Assembly (NCBI GenBank): GCA_033063855.1
Contig: CP093830.1
Location: forward strand, 2,294,854-2,358,853
Length of the DNA: 64,000 nucleotides
Reading direction: 5' to 3'
From: Smittia aterrima
Taxonomy: Eukaryota > Arthropoda > Insecta > Diptera > Chironomidae
Position numbers and translations under genes: made by a program. Of this stretch, positions 13,901-25,376 are shown in pieces. The notes under the pieces were generated by a model. It had not been told where the DNA came from. It did no database searches and saw nothing but the letters and a program-made list of their open reading frames with translations. Within the stretch, counting starts at the first letter, position 1, and every line of letters begins with the position of its first letter.

Positions 13901-16900
13901 TGCGCGAGAGATTATTAAATCGAGAGGCAGAGCAATAACTTTCAATGGGCCACCCCCACGAAAAATAAAGTAATCGCCCTAGAGCTTTGCTCCTTTTTCA
14001 AGCGACGAAAATATGATTGAATAAATTTCGATATGAAATGAAGGTTTTAATTGAATTAAAGCGGCGGTTACAACAGGAGCTTTGAAAATTGAGAAGAAAT
14101 TTAATTTGTTTGCATTAATTGAAAACCGTGGTCGTCGTCCCAATCATTCCATCAGAAAAAAAGTGCGAAACGCAGCGGTCTGGCTTAAATTTGAGGTTTT
14201 CTCATTGAAAATCGTCTAATTAGATTCCATTCCATTCGATGAATCACCAAACCGTAATGAAAATTACTTTGTATGTGTCGTTGTGCAGTAAAAGTTTCTC
14301 CTTCTCATAAAATCCTTTTCCAACCGAACTCATCGCCAAGCTCTTCTCCTTCCTTCAACTTACTTATCAATTAAGCGAAGTAGAGAAACTTTCCAGCATC
14401 TCATTCCAAAGACGTCGCCGTTTTTATTTTGAAATGTGCAAGCTGCCAGGTACTTTAGCTATTGTCTTCCATTTCTCCATCCACTCGCCACCGTCAACGT
14501 TTTCCACTAATGACCATGAAGACATTTGGGTACATTAAAAACTTTTCTATTTAAAATGAAATAATGGAAGAAGCGAGAAAAAAAAGTAAAAGAAAAGAAT
14601 CTCGCGTCTAAGGCAAATAATATAAGAAGAGAAAAAAAAATGATGAAACGTTGGTGGAATTAAATGAAAACAAAATGTATTATGATGATGAACCGTGCCG
14701 CTAAGCAGATGTGATTTATTTAACGCAAATTAAATTTCATTTTCTACCGAACGACTCAAAAGAGTGACACACGTTGTGTGATTTAGGAAAAACGTGAGTT
14801 TTCGGAAAAGATTTTCTCGCACTCTCAAGAGCTCCTGACATTTAATTACAGAATTACTCAGATCTCTTGAGATCTTAGACAAATTCAGATGAGATGAGAG
14901 GTGATCATTCTCTTCAGAGGTTTTGGAAACATAAATCTCTAAAAATATAAAGAATGTGACAGTCGCTTTGTTTAGCTCGCGACAGAGAGAATATAACAAT
15001 CAGATGAGAGATGATTTAGACGACAAGAGTACATTAATTAAGTCTCGAGATGTATTTCGGTTGATCATGAAGAAGACGAGTTCGTGTGCCTGCGACCCCG
15101 ACAGCAAAAAGATCCGCGTTTTCAATTAGCCATGGCAAAGTAGCTTATTTGCGTCTACGCTCGGTAAATATTCGAGGGAATTAAGTTCCCTCCCTCTCCC
15201 TACTCTGCTCTGTACCCCCGCGAGTATTTACTTCGCGGCGGTGAAAATGAGAAATAATTAAATGCCATTATTCTAAAATTAAATTCCGAGGATGAAAAAA
15301 TTTCCACGAACCTTTTCTGCCGACGTCTTTCGAGAGCAAATGAGTGAGAGAGAGAGAGAGATAGAGTTGAGTCTATTATTCCGGGACTTCCGGCTCCTTC
15401 CTTTATGTGTAATTTCATTCCCCATCTCGCGACACAATTAGCAATTGTTTAACGTTTTTTGCTTCCTCTAATACTCTTTATCCACTCTCGAGTCGCGTTT
15501 TATGATTTTCCTAGCCGCCTTCCAAACACGTTGTAATTATAAAATGACAAGACAAGCTGTGCCGACGGTTTTTCACTAATAGCACTCGCCTTTTTGCCAG
15601 CTCGTCTCTATCAGCGATGAGAATCAAACATCTGTTGATTCCGCAAGTTCTGCACACTCGTGCAAAATTTTCTGTTGCTAAAAGCGCCACAAGAAAGGAA
15701 ACATTTATCAGAGAGATAGAGAGGGATAGCAATTCGTTTATTAGCGCCCCATACGACATACTAGTCAAGAGCAGAAATATGTTTCGAGCTGTTGAAGTCG
15801 AGAGAACACGATATTTTACAGCGATGATGATGGGAGCTGAAAATTATTTTCTCGCCCATCTCCCCCGCAAACATTATTAATTGGCGGTTATTTTTCATTG
15901 GTTTTTTCCTCTCATTCGTTTTGTCTCAACAATTTTTTTTTTCTTTTCTGCTCTCGTTTAACAAATGACTTGCTCTGTAGGAAAACAATTTCTCAAGTCC
16001 GTTCGGTTATAAATTTCAGAACGAAACGATGAAAGTTTGAGAAAACCTTCTTGGAGAAAGTGAAATTGCCTTTGAGCTGAGTGAAAAAGACGGAGGAGAA
16101 GAACTTCAAATCAACTGAAAGTCTTTGGAGTTGGGGGGAGAGAAATGATTGCCTCGTGCAATAAATATTTTTTCGAAAGGAAAACTTTGATGATTTAATG
16201 CACAGTCGAAGCGCCTCGATACACGAAACTTTCAACGTCATTAAAATTATTTGCCCAAGAAAAGTTTCAATGTCGATTCTCTTTCCAATTGATTTATATT
16301 TGTGACAGTCTCCTTCGGGACATTTATGTCGAACAAGAAATTAACGTCAGCACCAAACAAACAATTTCTTGTGTTGTTGTAACTGTAAGCACCTCTCTTG
16401 CCCTGGTAACAGTGACCGTAATTATTTATGAGGCAATTTCCAGCGTGTCACCCTTTTTAACTTCATTTTACTCGCCTTTTGCCTTTGCCTTGTCAAGAAA
16501 GTGAATAAAAGAAAGTTCCTGTTTCCTCCGATTTTCCACTTGATTTTGTTGCTTTGGGTTGCGGTCAGTGAAACGGAGAGTGACGATAAAAGTGTTTTCA
16601 AAATGTCCAAAGTGGATTTTAACAAAACTCAGTGAGCAAGGGATCAAACAGTTCTTTGAATTAAGAACTAACACCTTTCGAGGTTTGGTAGAAGAAAAGA
16701 GTCGAAATATATAATTTGATTATGTCCTTCGACTCCTTCCACCTTAAGAAAAGGTTCAATTTCACTTCAATAGAATTGCGTACGAATGACGCCCATTGAT
16801 TTCATTGTCAAAGGGATCATAAGCCGATAGAGACCCACAGACCACAACAATTCAGTAGCAGCAACAGGAATATCAATCTTAAAGGGCTGAACAAGCTTTC

Positions 16901-17828
16901 GCTCGTCTCTTGTGATTCCTTTTAATTTCATGCAAATTGAAACGAAAATATTTGTGAAACGCCTCGATATCGCGTAACCAAGGAAATTCTATTTGTTGAT
17001 CTACCTTCCCCCTCATCGTCTCAACTTAAAGTGAACAAGTCTACGGTTTTTATCAAGACACACTCGCTCTCTCACCTAGACTCGCTTACAATCAAGGTGA
17101 TGAATTAAATTAATTAAAAATTGATTCCTTTGCCATAAAAGCTAACGACATTTTAGGTCGTGCGTCTCGTGCACCTCATTTCACCTCGTTTTCTGCGTCG
17201 TAACCTAAACACGAGCGCGCCTAGATAAAAAGAAACGAGAGGGAAATTTGCATATTAATGTGTTATCTAAGATTCTGCGGGGATGTTGTCAAGGGCTTTC
17301 AACAGCGCACTTTCATTTGTTTTATGGAGTGAGAGCGTGCTGAGTCGAAAGAAAATCAATTTATGAACTTCTTGTGCTAAACACTCTTCGTGCTAAAAAG
17401 TTTATGAATAGGAAAATCTTAATGGGTCGGTTCAACGTTAGATAAGAGACGAAGGGAGCATCTTTGAAGAGAAATATTGTCGTAATAATAAAACTTTTTC
17501 TTCTCTTGTTCCTTCCTTTTCCTCCTACAGAGCTACGGTAACCGAAGATGAAATCAAGGAAGCATTTACAGCCAGCACTTTCGAAGTGAAAGCATTTAAA
17601 TTCTTCCCGTAAGTTCTTCGCCTCATTTACGAGTACGGTTCGATTTAATCACCAAAATTTGTTTTCTTTTCTTTATTTCCTTTCTCGACTTCTAGGAAGG
17701 ATCATAAGATGGCTTTACTTCAGCTCGGCTCTATCGAAGAGGCCGTTCAAGCCCTTATCAAAATGCACAATCATCAATTGTCAGAATCGAATCATTTACG
17801 CGTCAGCTTCTCCAAATCCAACATCTAA
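1952..17828 (+). CDS. heph: Polypyrimidine tract-binding protein (PTBP/hephaestus), 9 coding exons, 5'-incomplete
   Basis: RNA-binding splicing regulator that binds CU-rich pre-mRNA in the nucleus and also acts on translation and localisation of mRNAs. Exons read from splice sites: 1952-2072, 3381-3652, 3715-4222, 4318-4520, 6195-6228, 11834-11926, 13052-13268, 17531-17608, 17696-17828 (stop TAA 17826-17828). They sum to 1659 nt, 552 residues plus stop, and every join keeps frame. RRM1 is about residues 46-125 ([15 protein letters not shown]), RRM2 164-240, RRM3 357-435, RRM4 473-552; the linker [10 protein letters not shown] is the classic PTB signature, and the end [11 protein letters not shown] matches the family. 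The first exon here opens in frame after a polypyrimidine tract and CAG with RGSDELLS, which aligns with the vertebrate N-terminus just after its short first coding exon, so the true start lies upstream. An in-frame ATG at 1988 could serve an alternative start. Length equals the family (about 530-560). Identification is very secure. Confidence 0.95.
2073..3380 (+). other. heph: PTBP intron between N-terminal exon and RRM1
   Basis: Bounded by GTGAGT and TTAG. AT-rich, with no coding signal seen inside. Confidence 0.85.
4593..4634. repeat. Perfect 10-bp inverted repeat with inner palindrome (stem-loop)
   Basis: Arms TGGGGACTGT (4593-4602) and ACAGTCCCCA (4625-4634) pair perfectly. The loop contains a second palindrome, TGAGT-G-ACTCA, at 4606-4616. 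It starts 73 nt downstream of the donor of exon 4318-4520. The GC content of the arms stands out from the surrounding intron. Confidence 0.85.
5238..5262 (+). promoter_or_regulatory. Candidate PTB-binding CU-rich tract in own intron
   Basis: Uninterrupted pyrimidine-rich run with TCTCTCTCTC followed by CTTTCTGTCTTTT. UCUU and CUCUCU are established PTB-binding elements. It lies about 930 nt upstream of the 34-nt exon, so a direct effect is only possible, not shown. Confidence 0.35.
5407..5463. repeat. Inverted repeat: 17-bp stem with a 2-nt bulge
   Basis: TATTGTTGTGTA plus CTTTT (5407-5423) pairs with AAAAG (5445-5449), a TA bulge, and TACACAACAATA (5452-5463). The loop is about 21 nt. It lies within the PTBP intron upstream of the 34-nt exon. 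Confidence 0.85.
6195..6228 (+). other. heph: 34-nt PTBP microexon (start of RRM3), phase 0 to phase 1
   Basis: A tiny exon between a pyrimidine-rich acceptor (TTTTCTTTTTTCTGTAG) and a GTATGT donor. It encodes [11 protein letters not shown] plus one base and is needed to join the RRM3 beta1 strand in exon 4318-4520 to the helix and beta strands in 11834-11926. Its length is not a multiple of three, so skipping it shifts the frame. Vertebrate PTBP1 exon 11 and PTBP2 exon 10 are also 34 nt at this position, and their skipping leads to nonsense-mediated decay; that part is family knowledge. Skipping in this species is an inference. Confidence 0.9.
6271..6322. repeat. Strong stem-loop just downstream of the 34-nt exon
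   Basis: ATGCAAAATTTCGTT (6271-6285) and AACGAAATTTTGCAT (6308-6322) are perfect 15-bp reverse complements. After one G/G mismatch the stem extends five more pairs (one of them G-T), leaving a loop of about 10 nt. The hairpin starts 42 nt after the donor of the 34-nt PTBP exon. Confidence 0.9.
11006..11046. repeat. Short direct repeat, 18-bp unit, period 23
   Basis: CTAATTCTTCGTGGAGCT (11006-11023) is repeated with one change as CTAATTCTTCTTGGAGCT (11029-11046). Confidence 0.8.
11927..13051 (+). other. heph: PTBP intron within RRM3
   Basis: Bounded by GTGAGT and AATTAG. AT-rich with no internal coding signal seen. Confidence 0.85.
13269..17530 (+). other. heph: PTBP intron between RRM3 and RRM4 exons (4.3 kb)
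   Basis: Bounded by GTAAGT and CTACAG. It contains a GA-type simple repeat at about 15343-15362 and otherwise nothing supportable. The following 87-nt intron (17609-17695) is the only short one in the gene. Confidence 0.8.
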
Positions 17829-18490
17829 ATTGATTTGACGAAGAAATCAACGTAAACAATCCTCGAGATGAGGATCAAAAAAAATGAAATATCGGGATCA
17901 AATCATCATTCTTATCAAACTATCACTTTCGAATCCTTTGCATGATTGACAAACAACATAAATAAGAGAATAACAGGAAATTGAACTGATCTGATTATTT
18001 ATAAAATGTTTTCTTTGATTCCATCGAGAAATTCGAGGAAAAAATTAAATTATCGAGACTAAGAATCATCATCGAGACACTGGATACTCTCAATCTCTTC
18101 AGTTTTCCCCCCACTCTTTGTTGATTGTTAAGAACATCATTGTTGTTCAATTAATTTCTTTTTTTGTTTAATTAATTGAGAGAAAAGAGTTCACAGGAAT
18201 GTGTTAATTAAGTATTACATTTCATTATTTTATAGGTCAAGTTGGTGTAATGAAGATGAGAAGTGAAGAAAGAACGATGAGAGGGTTAAATGATGAGGTC
18301 GACTTAGCTCGGGGGTTGACACCATTAAAGAAGTAAATTGTTGTCACATCGAGATGTCGAGAGGTCGACGATCATTTTTCTCTCGCATCCAAATGAAAGT
18401 TTAAGTATAATAAGTTAATTAAGTATCAATTAGATATCAATTATTTGATGATTCTTAAATGAATAAATTTTCCTGGTTCGAAACTCTTCT
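17829..18490 (+). other. heph: Proximal 3'UTR of PTBP with polyadenylation signal
   Basis: AT-rich sequence directly after the stop codon. The first canonical AATAAA in a favourable place is at 18462-18467. Longer 3'UTR forms reaching later AATAAA motifs (for example near 18924 and 21042) are possible, as this gene family often has long 3'UTRs. Confidence 0.45.
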
Positions 18491-19830
18491 TACAACTAAA
18501 AAAAAGCTCCGGGGTTGTTAAAGGTGAAAGTTGTTTTCTAAAATATTTCGGCGGATATGCTCCGGGATCGATATTTACAATTTCTCTGCATCGAGGGATG
18601 AATGGCAGACGTGAATAATGTACAAGCGCGAACCCTCTTCGTGAAAAACATTACAATTTTATTTTCTCGCCAAAAACGAGCAGAGAATGAAAATGGGAAA
18701 AACAACAGAAAACAAGAAAATTACAATAAATTTTCACTATTCGAGAGTCCCCAGAGTATTATTAAATAGTGCTCGAGCCCCAGTAAAATATAGAGAACCA
18801 AGAGATCCTCAAAGGCGCCATTTGTTTTGCCCATAACACGAGCACATACTCACCATCGCTTTTCCCCAGTGAAACAACTTTCGACCGGCTTCAAAGGCAC
18901 ATTCAAAGAACTTTAAAGAAAACGAATAAATTTCCGCAAACGAAAAATATTTCTATAACCGGAAAAAGAAAGAAGCGAAAGAGAAAAAAAAACTTAACGT
19001 CATCATATTATTCTGAAGCGAGGAAAGTGGTCGAATGAGGGTCGAAAGAAACAAGATGGAAAAAAGGTAAAAAGGGAAGCTTAAAAAAAACTTTCTCTCA
19101 CTCCTTCCTTCAATTTCTTTCCTCTTTCTTCACAAGTTAAATGCGGTTTTTGCTGAGAGTAAGGAAACACATTTAAATGATGATATCAATGTAACAAGCG
19201 AGAACACAAAGAGTTCGTAGAAATATTTTGCAAATTTCATTACAATGATGACAATCACTTTAATATTGCGGAATGACGGAGAAGGAAAATTGCAGTTTTT
19301 CCACGTTGATGACTTCGAAACGAGTGCTGTTCAACAAAAATCTCTTTCGTAAGTTATTATTATCATCCCACAACACACAAATGTTTGATCAGACTTTTTC
19401 GGACCAAAAAGAGCGAAGAATTCGAATGCAAGGTTAGCAGCATAAGCGAAAAATCTCTTAAGAATGAAAGAAAAGTTCTGCGGAAAACTTTCAAGCTCTA
19501 ATTGCCATGCTCATAACTCACACCTGCTATTCAAGATGAATTTAAACAATTTGTGCATTACAATATAATTATCAAATAATTGTGGTAGGAAGATTAAGTG
19601 GTAAAACGTGTTAAGAAAGGGTACTAAGAAGTTAAAGTAAATAATTTATACACTCACAACACACTCAATGGTGTCAAAAAGAAAATGAAGAAAGAAAATT
19701 GAAAGGAAAATATTTCGTAAAATCAGTTGAAAAATACTTGAAGCAGGAAAGAAAAGAAAAAAATATTTGAACAAATCTCTAAAACAATCATTAGACATTA
19801 AGTTTTATATTCCTATAATGATGACGACAA

Positions 19831-19855
19831 GGATGATGATGATGATGATGATGAA
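19831..19855. repeat. (GAT)n microsatellite
   Basis: About eight GAT units in a row at the start of a GA-rich stretch. Confidence 0.9.
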
Positions 19856-21780
19856 GCAGAATTAAAATCAAATAATGTTTAAACTCTTTACTAATTGTAA
19901 GAAAATATAAAAGAAATCAAAGGCTAAATGGGCACAAATTTTAAGAGACACAGTGAAGATCAGATCTGGTTTGGTTTTTCATTTCTGTTCAGCACTTTAG
20001 GAGAATCTTTTTCAATCAAAAGAGAAAATGTCAATTTCGTGAATGTTAAAAAGAAAAATCTTGTTAAGACTCTTCTTGTAAGAAAATCTTTTCTTAGAAA
20101 AATTCTTTTTCACGTTTTCCTCCTCCTTCGTTATCGTAAGACGAATTGATAGTTAAACAAAGAAAATTAAATGAAAAAAACGAGGACTTTCCCCGAAGAA
20201 TTCCTCAAAGTAGCGTAAATTGATCGTTGAATTTGCTTCTTTCGATTTCTTTTTTTGTTACGACAGTTGTTCAACCATAATTTTTGCTCAGTTCGCTCAT
20301 CCATTTACTTTTATTAAGTTTAAACAACAACTTTATATTTAAACGTTTTGTTTGAATTATTCTTTGATTTCTAAGGCAAGAAATTTTTCCCGTGATCTTT
20401 CTCAACTAACAGCAGAGCGAGAAACAATCTTCGCTCGAGGTGAAAAAAAAGCTTCGAAGCGTAGAAGAAACTCGTTTCTTGTTTCAGCATAAATAACAAA
20501 AAAAAATATATCTTTCGGTTAATTGAGTTTTAGGTTTTTAGTGCAATAACGAAACAAATGAAAAGTAAAGAAGAGAAATTATTAATCGATGCCAAAACGT
20601 GCAATATGATAATGTTTATCGCCTATGTTAAGAGAAAGGATGAAATTCCGGGACAAAATTTCAATAAGAGATGATTAAAAACTATATCAAAGAATAATTT
20701 AAATGAATCTTTGTTTTATTAGGATACTTAGCAGTTAGTTCGTATTTGCATTCTCCCTTTTGTTTCTATATCGAATTGGGGTCGTAAACTTTTTTCTCAA
20801 GCAAATAAACTTGAACACACTCAATCTCTCTCGTTTTCATTATTCTACGGATGAATATCTAAAAGTACAGAAAATCTTGAATCAACAACACACAAGTTAT
20901 TTTAGCCAAAAGGAAAACAAAGAAAAACTACAAAGAACAACATAACCCGTACTAGAAAATTTGATGAGAATAAAAAGAAATGTTAAATGATATATTTTGT
21001 ATTTCTACAATTAACATTAATATGAGAATACAGAAAACAATGTAATAAACTTTTAGAAACTTTAATTGAAATGAAATTAAGAAGTAAAACGCAAATGGCA
21101 ATCTATGAAGGAAACTTTTCAAATATTGACTCGTGCAAAGAAAAAAAGATTTTCACCAGCAGCTTTCATTCCACCGCCGCAGCAGTAATTTCTCAACGTC
21201 GCTGCAGATATTTTCCGCGAGAATATATATTTTCAGATCGCTCACATTTTACACTTCTTTAAACTCTACATGCAAGTAAAAGAAATATTTTCCCACTGAG
21301 AAGTTTCGAAGGTTTTTCAATTTAAATTAAAATGCTACCGAACGTCTGACGACTCCAAGTAGAAAATAAAATCAATCGCAACTCTTTATTATCTTTGTCT
21401 TCTTAGACAGGAGACATTTGTCGCAATGAGTTAAGTGAGAACAGGTCAACCTTAAAGCGATAATGTTGATTATAAAAGAAGAAACACTAAAGTTTATTAA
21501 AGAGATGAGAAAATTCAAAAGAAAAATAAATGAAAATATAATTGATAAAATGTGATATTTAAGAAAAAAAGATGAAAGTAAATTGCACTCGAGGTAAAAT
21601 ACGTAAAAGGTGAAGCCAACCGGAGAAAACTAACTAACCATTGAGTGATCCCAGTTTGAACCTCACGAAATGTTGCCCAGAAAATATTGTGCGCCTCTAT
21701 TTTAAAATCGGACGTCGATGACGAATGGAAATTAATCAAAGGAGAAAATAAGCTTTAAACGATGAAAGAGTTTTCAACAT

Positions 21781-21853
21781 TCATTAGAAAATTGTTTTTC
21801 TCAAAGAAATAATCTCAAAAAGATTTCTTTTCTTTGAGACAAACAATTAATGA
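21781..21853. repeat. Long near-perfect hairpin (73 nt)
   Basis: The left arm from 21791 (ATTGTTTTTCTCAAAGAAA then AATCT) pairs with the right arm ending at 21847 (AGATT, then CTTTGAGACAAACAAT), with one mismatch and a small bulge. The flanks TCATTA (21781-21786) and TAATGA (21848-21853) extend the stem. The terminal loop is 5 nt (CAAAA). Arm lengths of about 25-30 nt resemble a small-RNA precursor, but the sequence is low in complexity. Confidence 0.8.
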
Positions 21854-24028
21854 CTTCTCTGCAAACTTCAAACAAAGTTTGTTGAGACAAAAGTCCATGA
21901 ATTATTAAAGCCAAACGTTTTTGGGGTAAAACAGTATTTAGCGATTAAAAATATATTTAAAATGCGAGAATAGATGATTTAAAACAAGAAACAAGTATTT
22001 TCCGATGTTGCATTCAAAAAGAGAGAGATAGAGAAATAACAAAAATATTCACAATCAAACTCAGACTCACGCTCTATTCACTGTCTTTAAATCAAAAAAA
22101 AAAACTGGAGTGTAAATATAATTGTGATACATTAAATCAACTCGAACATCTTCAAAAAAAATCTATTTTCTCGCGTCTCCTTCTGCTACATCTTTTGTCA
22201 ACATCTTGTGCAACAATTTTAAAAAGAAAAGCGATGACGAAACATTTTTGAGAAATTATTGACATTTCGGTCACGACACATAAATATCACATTTTAATTA
22301 ATTGATCACTTTAACGGAGTGCGGACGACGCGGCAGTATCAAAATGTCATCCTCAGAACAAAAAGAAAAAAAAAGTTGAAAATTATATATCGCAACATGA
22401 GCTTAACAAATTAATGATGATCATTGGCTTTTTTTAAAAAAAAAATAATATCAGAGAGTGCCAAACGAACGAAAAACACAAAATTTAACATCAAAAGGAA
22501 GAAAATCGAAATCAACAAAATTACTTTTCTCTCTCCTTAACATTGCTTGCGTTATCTCGCTTATCGCACTAAATCAAATGACTCTCAATCTTTAATATTT
22601 ATCATGCAAAATTTGTGAATCGAATATTTTCTTCTTAGTGAAAAAAAAAGGAAAAATTTCTTTCTCTTCGGCCTAACTATTAACGGCTATCTAGTTTGAG
22701 CTAAACTCACGTATGAACAAGTAGTGGTGTTCTAATTATTAGTAGTTAATCGAAAGGAGAATAAATCAATCACGCACTATTTTCGCTTTTATCAAAATAA
22801 AAAAAAATCAAATCAAATGAGGACAAAAGAAAAATCGTATTCTATCATTAAAGAAAACGTATATTTAACCAATCATAGACATTTTAATAAATTCTTACAT
22901 GACTCTCGCTATATTTAATGAATATTCAATCAATAAACAACATTTAAAGTGAAAAATACAATATTTAACGAAAAAAAAAAACTTTCTTCTCTTTAGACAA
23001 GCATGGATCAGAAATATTTTTCGTTCCGAAATATCTTGAAACGAAAACGTTCGGAAACTAAAAGAACACTTCATTCTTGCACACCAATGGTTGATGGTAG
23101 ATGACAATCATTATCTAAACTAAAAGAAAAATGTATGCGACATAGAAATAGTCAAGAAAATGCTTTTACGCAGACATAAAATGATAAGTAAAAATACTGA
23201 AAACATTCTCCAATTTATCGATATAACTTTAAACTTATGTTTTATAATCGAAATATTTTATTTAGAGCTTTCTTTTTCAACGTCAATAAGCGTATTTTAT
23301 TCGACTTGATCGAGGGGATCTTTTGAGGATTGTGCAATCGGAGAAAATATGTTCATTGATGATCTGAAGGAATCGACTTTTTTTTATTTACCTTTATAAT
23401 TTTATTTTCGATATTCAACTTAAATAAGTGATTAACTTTATGCAATTTAACTTTAATATTGATGAAAAAAAAAACACTTCAAACTTCTTTTTCCTGACTA
23501 AAGTTTTCCACGTTTTTATAGACGAAAGCTCTTCTTCGCGTGGAAAGCTTTAGATCGCACAAGAATCTAAAATGCGACACCTTTTCGATGCTTAAAACAT
23601 TTTCCACAACTTTCCTACAATTTTCCAAGAGAAATCAATCAGAACTCTGCAATATCATGGAATGAAAAGATGACATTTAGACGAAATGGAAACAAGCGTA
23701 TTGTAATAAGTCCAATCATAATCTCAATGAAAAATATATTAAATTAGTTTCTTGTTTTAATGTTTAAGAAGTTTATTTTATATGAATGTTTTTTGCGAAA
23801 GAAATTAAGACGATGAAAACAATTTTCCCTTCAAAATTTAACACAAAACTAAGAAGAACACTCATTAAGTGGTTTAACGTAAGAATGAATTCTATTTTTG
23901 ATCAAAAAAACATGGAAACAATCATTTAAGTAGGAAGAGAATTGTCAGATATGAGAATTGTTGTGAAAATTGTAGTCGAACCGAAAAGGAAAATATTTGC
24001 AACTGCATTTAATGAAAAAGATGAAAAA

Positions 24029-24042
24029 ACACACACACACAC
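24029..24042. repeat. (CA)n simple repeat
   Basis: Short run of CA dinucleotides. Confidence 0.9.
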
Positions 24043-24248
24043 ATAAAAAATAAATTAGGAAAATTTTTGTCGTTTTATAACAATCCAAGAATAAAAAGGA
24101 GAAATTAAAAAGAAAAGTTTTGCGTTTTTCTTTTGTCTCAACTCTCAAGAGTTTTCACTTTTCAGAATTTAAAATTTCAGATGAACTTTGACCTGCAATT
24201 GAAACTTATTTAAAACTCATTAAATTCACTTTTAGATAATTTTTGGCA

Positions 24249-24254
24249 TTTATT
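24249..24254 (-). promoter_or_regulatory. Candidate polyadenylation signal of Keap1
   Basis: TTTATT on the plus strand, so AATAAA on the minus strand, about 228 nt after the Keap1 stop codon. This is the first canonical signal downstream. Confidence 0.45.
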
Positions 24255-24481
24255 CTTCGTTTTCATGAAACTTAAAACTTATAAACGAATCTTTCTCGAT
24301 TTACTCTAATAATTTAATTTACAACAGAAAAAGAATGGATTCAACGGAAAGTTTAGGCGATCGTGGATGCAAAAAATCCAACTGACATCGACCATTTTGT
24401 CTTTTGGAATGATAATTTCACTTTCAATAATTAAATTTCTCTTGTTTCATTCCTTTTTTTTTCTTGCACAACTTTTGAGCT

Positions 24482-25276
24482 TCACTTGAGTTTCGGGTTT
24501 TTACTAAAGATGAAATGACGAAATCGCCGCTTCAGCATTTGAAGGGGACAAGGCGTTTGTTTGCTGCATCTCACGTGAGATTTTGCCAGTTTCACAAAAG
24601 AGCTTTCACTGAGTTCCTTTTGAAGTTTAAGCCTTCGCTCTTCGTTTCTGGAGCAATTCTCATTACTCTTTAAATTCATCTCCGTCATCATTTCGAACAC
24701 GTCTGTTGATATTAATTTATTAACTTCTTCGCAATCTGATATCTCGTTGTCATTGAATTGCCCACTTGATCTACCGCTGAAGAAATTTGAAGAGCAATTT
24801 AAATGAAACGACGATCCTGGGCCTCTTGAACTAATGTCTGTGTCGTCATCTTGATCTGGCGGTTTCCTTTCATCGTCGTACTCTCGATGGTTCGACGATT
24901 GATTCGCAATGCAGTCTTGTGAGTAACTTTGATGGCATGATGGTTGATAAATTACAGCTGAAGCCAATCCTGATCGACCAGACGTTAATGAAATTCCATC
25001 TTCCCAAACATCTTTCACGGGATCGTAGACTTCAACATTTGCTAAGAAATGCGTTCCATCGTATCCACCCTGAAGCCAATAAATAAATTAATTCGAATTC
25101 TTCTTTTTGAATATTTTAGAATAACTTACCATCGCGTAAAGCTTTCCATCTATCACATTAACCGATAATGCAGAACGACTCGTTTTCATGGGCGTTACTG
25201 TCTCCCACGTTTGACGGTCAGTATCAAAGCGTTCAACAGACGAAAGTTGTCGTGAACCATCAAAGCCTCCAACAAC
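24482..25276 (-). CDS. Keap1: Keap1 (Kelch-like ECH-associated protein 1), last two exons, truncated by gap
   Basis: Substrate adaptor of the Cul3 ubiquitin ligase that captures Nrf2/CncC under basal conditions and senses oxidative or electrophilic stress in the cytoplasm. Exons 25130-25276 and 24482-25069 are joined over a 60-bp intron (GTAAGT...TTCAG, phase 0). They encode the fifth kelch blade (GGFDGSRQLSSVERFD...SRSALSV) and the sixth (GGYDGTHFLANVEVYD...TSGRSGLASAV). These match Keap1 blades better than other KLHL proteins, and the Nrf2-contact positions equivalent to human Ser555, Tyr572, Phe577 and Ser602 are all present. After the last blade comes a tail of about 145 residues rich in D/E/S, then basic; a C-terminal extension is also known in the fly protein. 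The BTB, BACK and first four blades are missing: the exon runs straight into the gap and no upstream exons were found beyond it. Confidence 0.85.
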
Positions 25277-25376
25277 NNNNNNNNNNNNNNNNNNNNNNNN
25301 NNNNNNNNNNNNNNNNNNNNNNNNNNNNNNNNNNNNNNNNNNNNNNNNNNNNNNNNNNNNNNNNNNNNNNNNNNNN
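25277..25376. other. Assembly gap (100 N)
   Basis: Exactly 100 N, the usual placeholder for a gap of unknown length. It interrupts a Keap1 exon on the left and the gag frame of a retrotransposon on the right. Confidence 1.

Larger units (their letters stand above)
18491..24248. other. Gene-poor AT-rich DNA between convergent PTBP and Keap1 genes
   Basis: No coding region supportable. It holds a (GAT)n microsatellite, a (CA)n run and the long hairpin at 21781-21853. Some of it may be distal 3'UTR of either gene. Confidence 0.6.
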
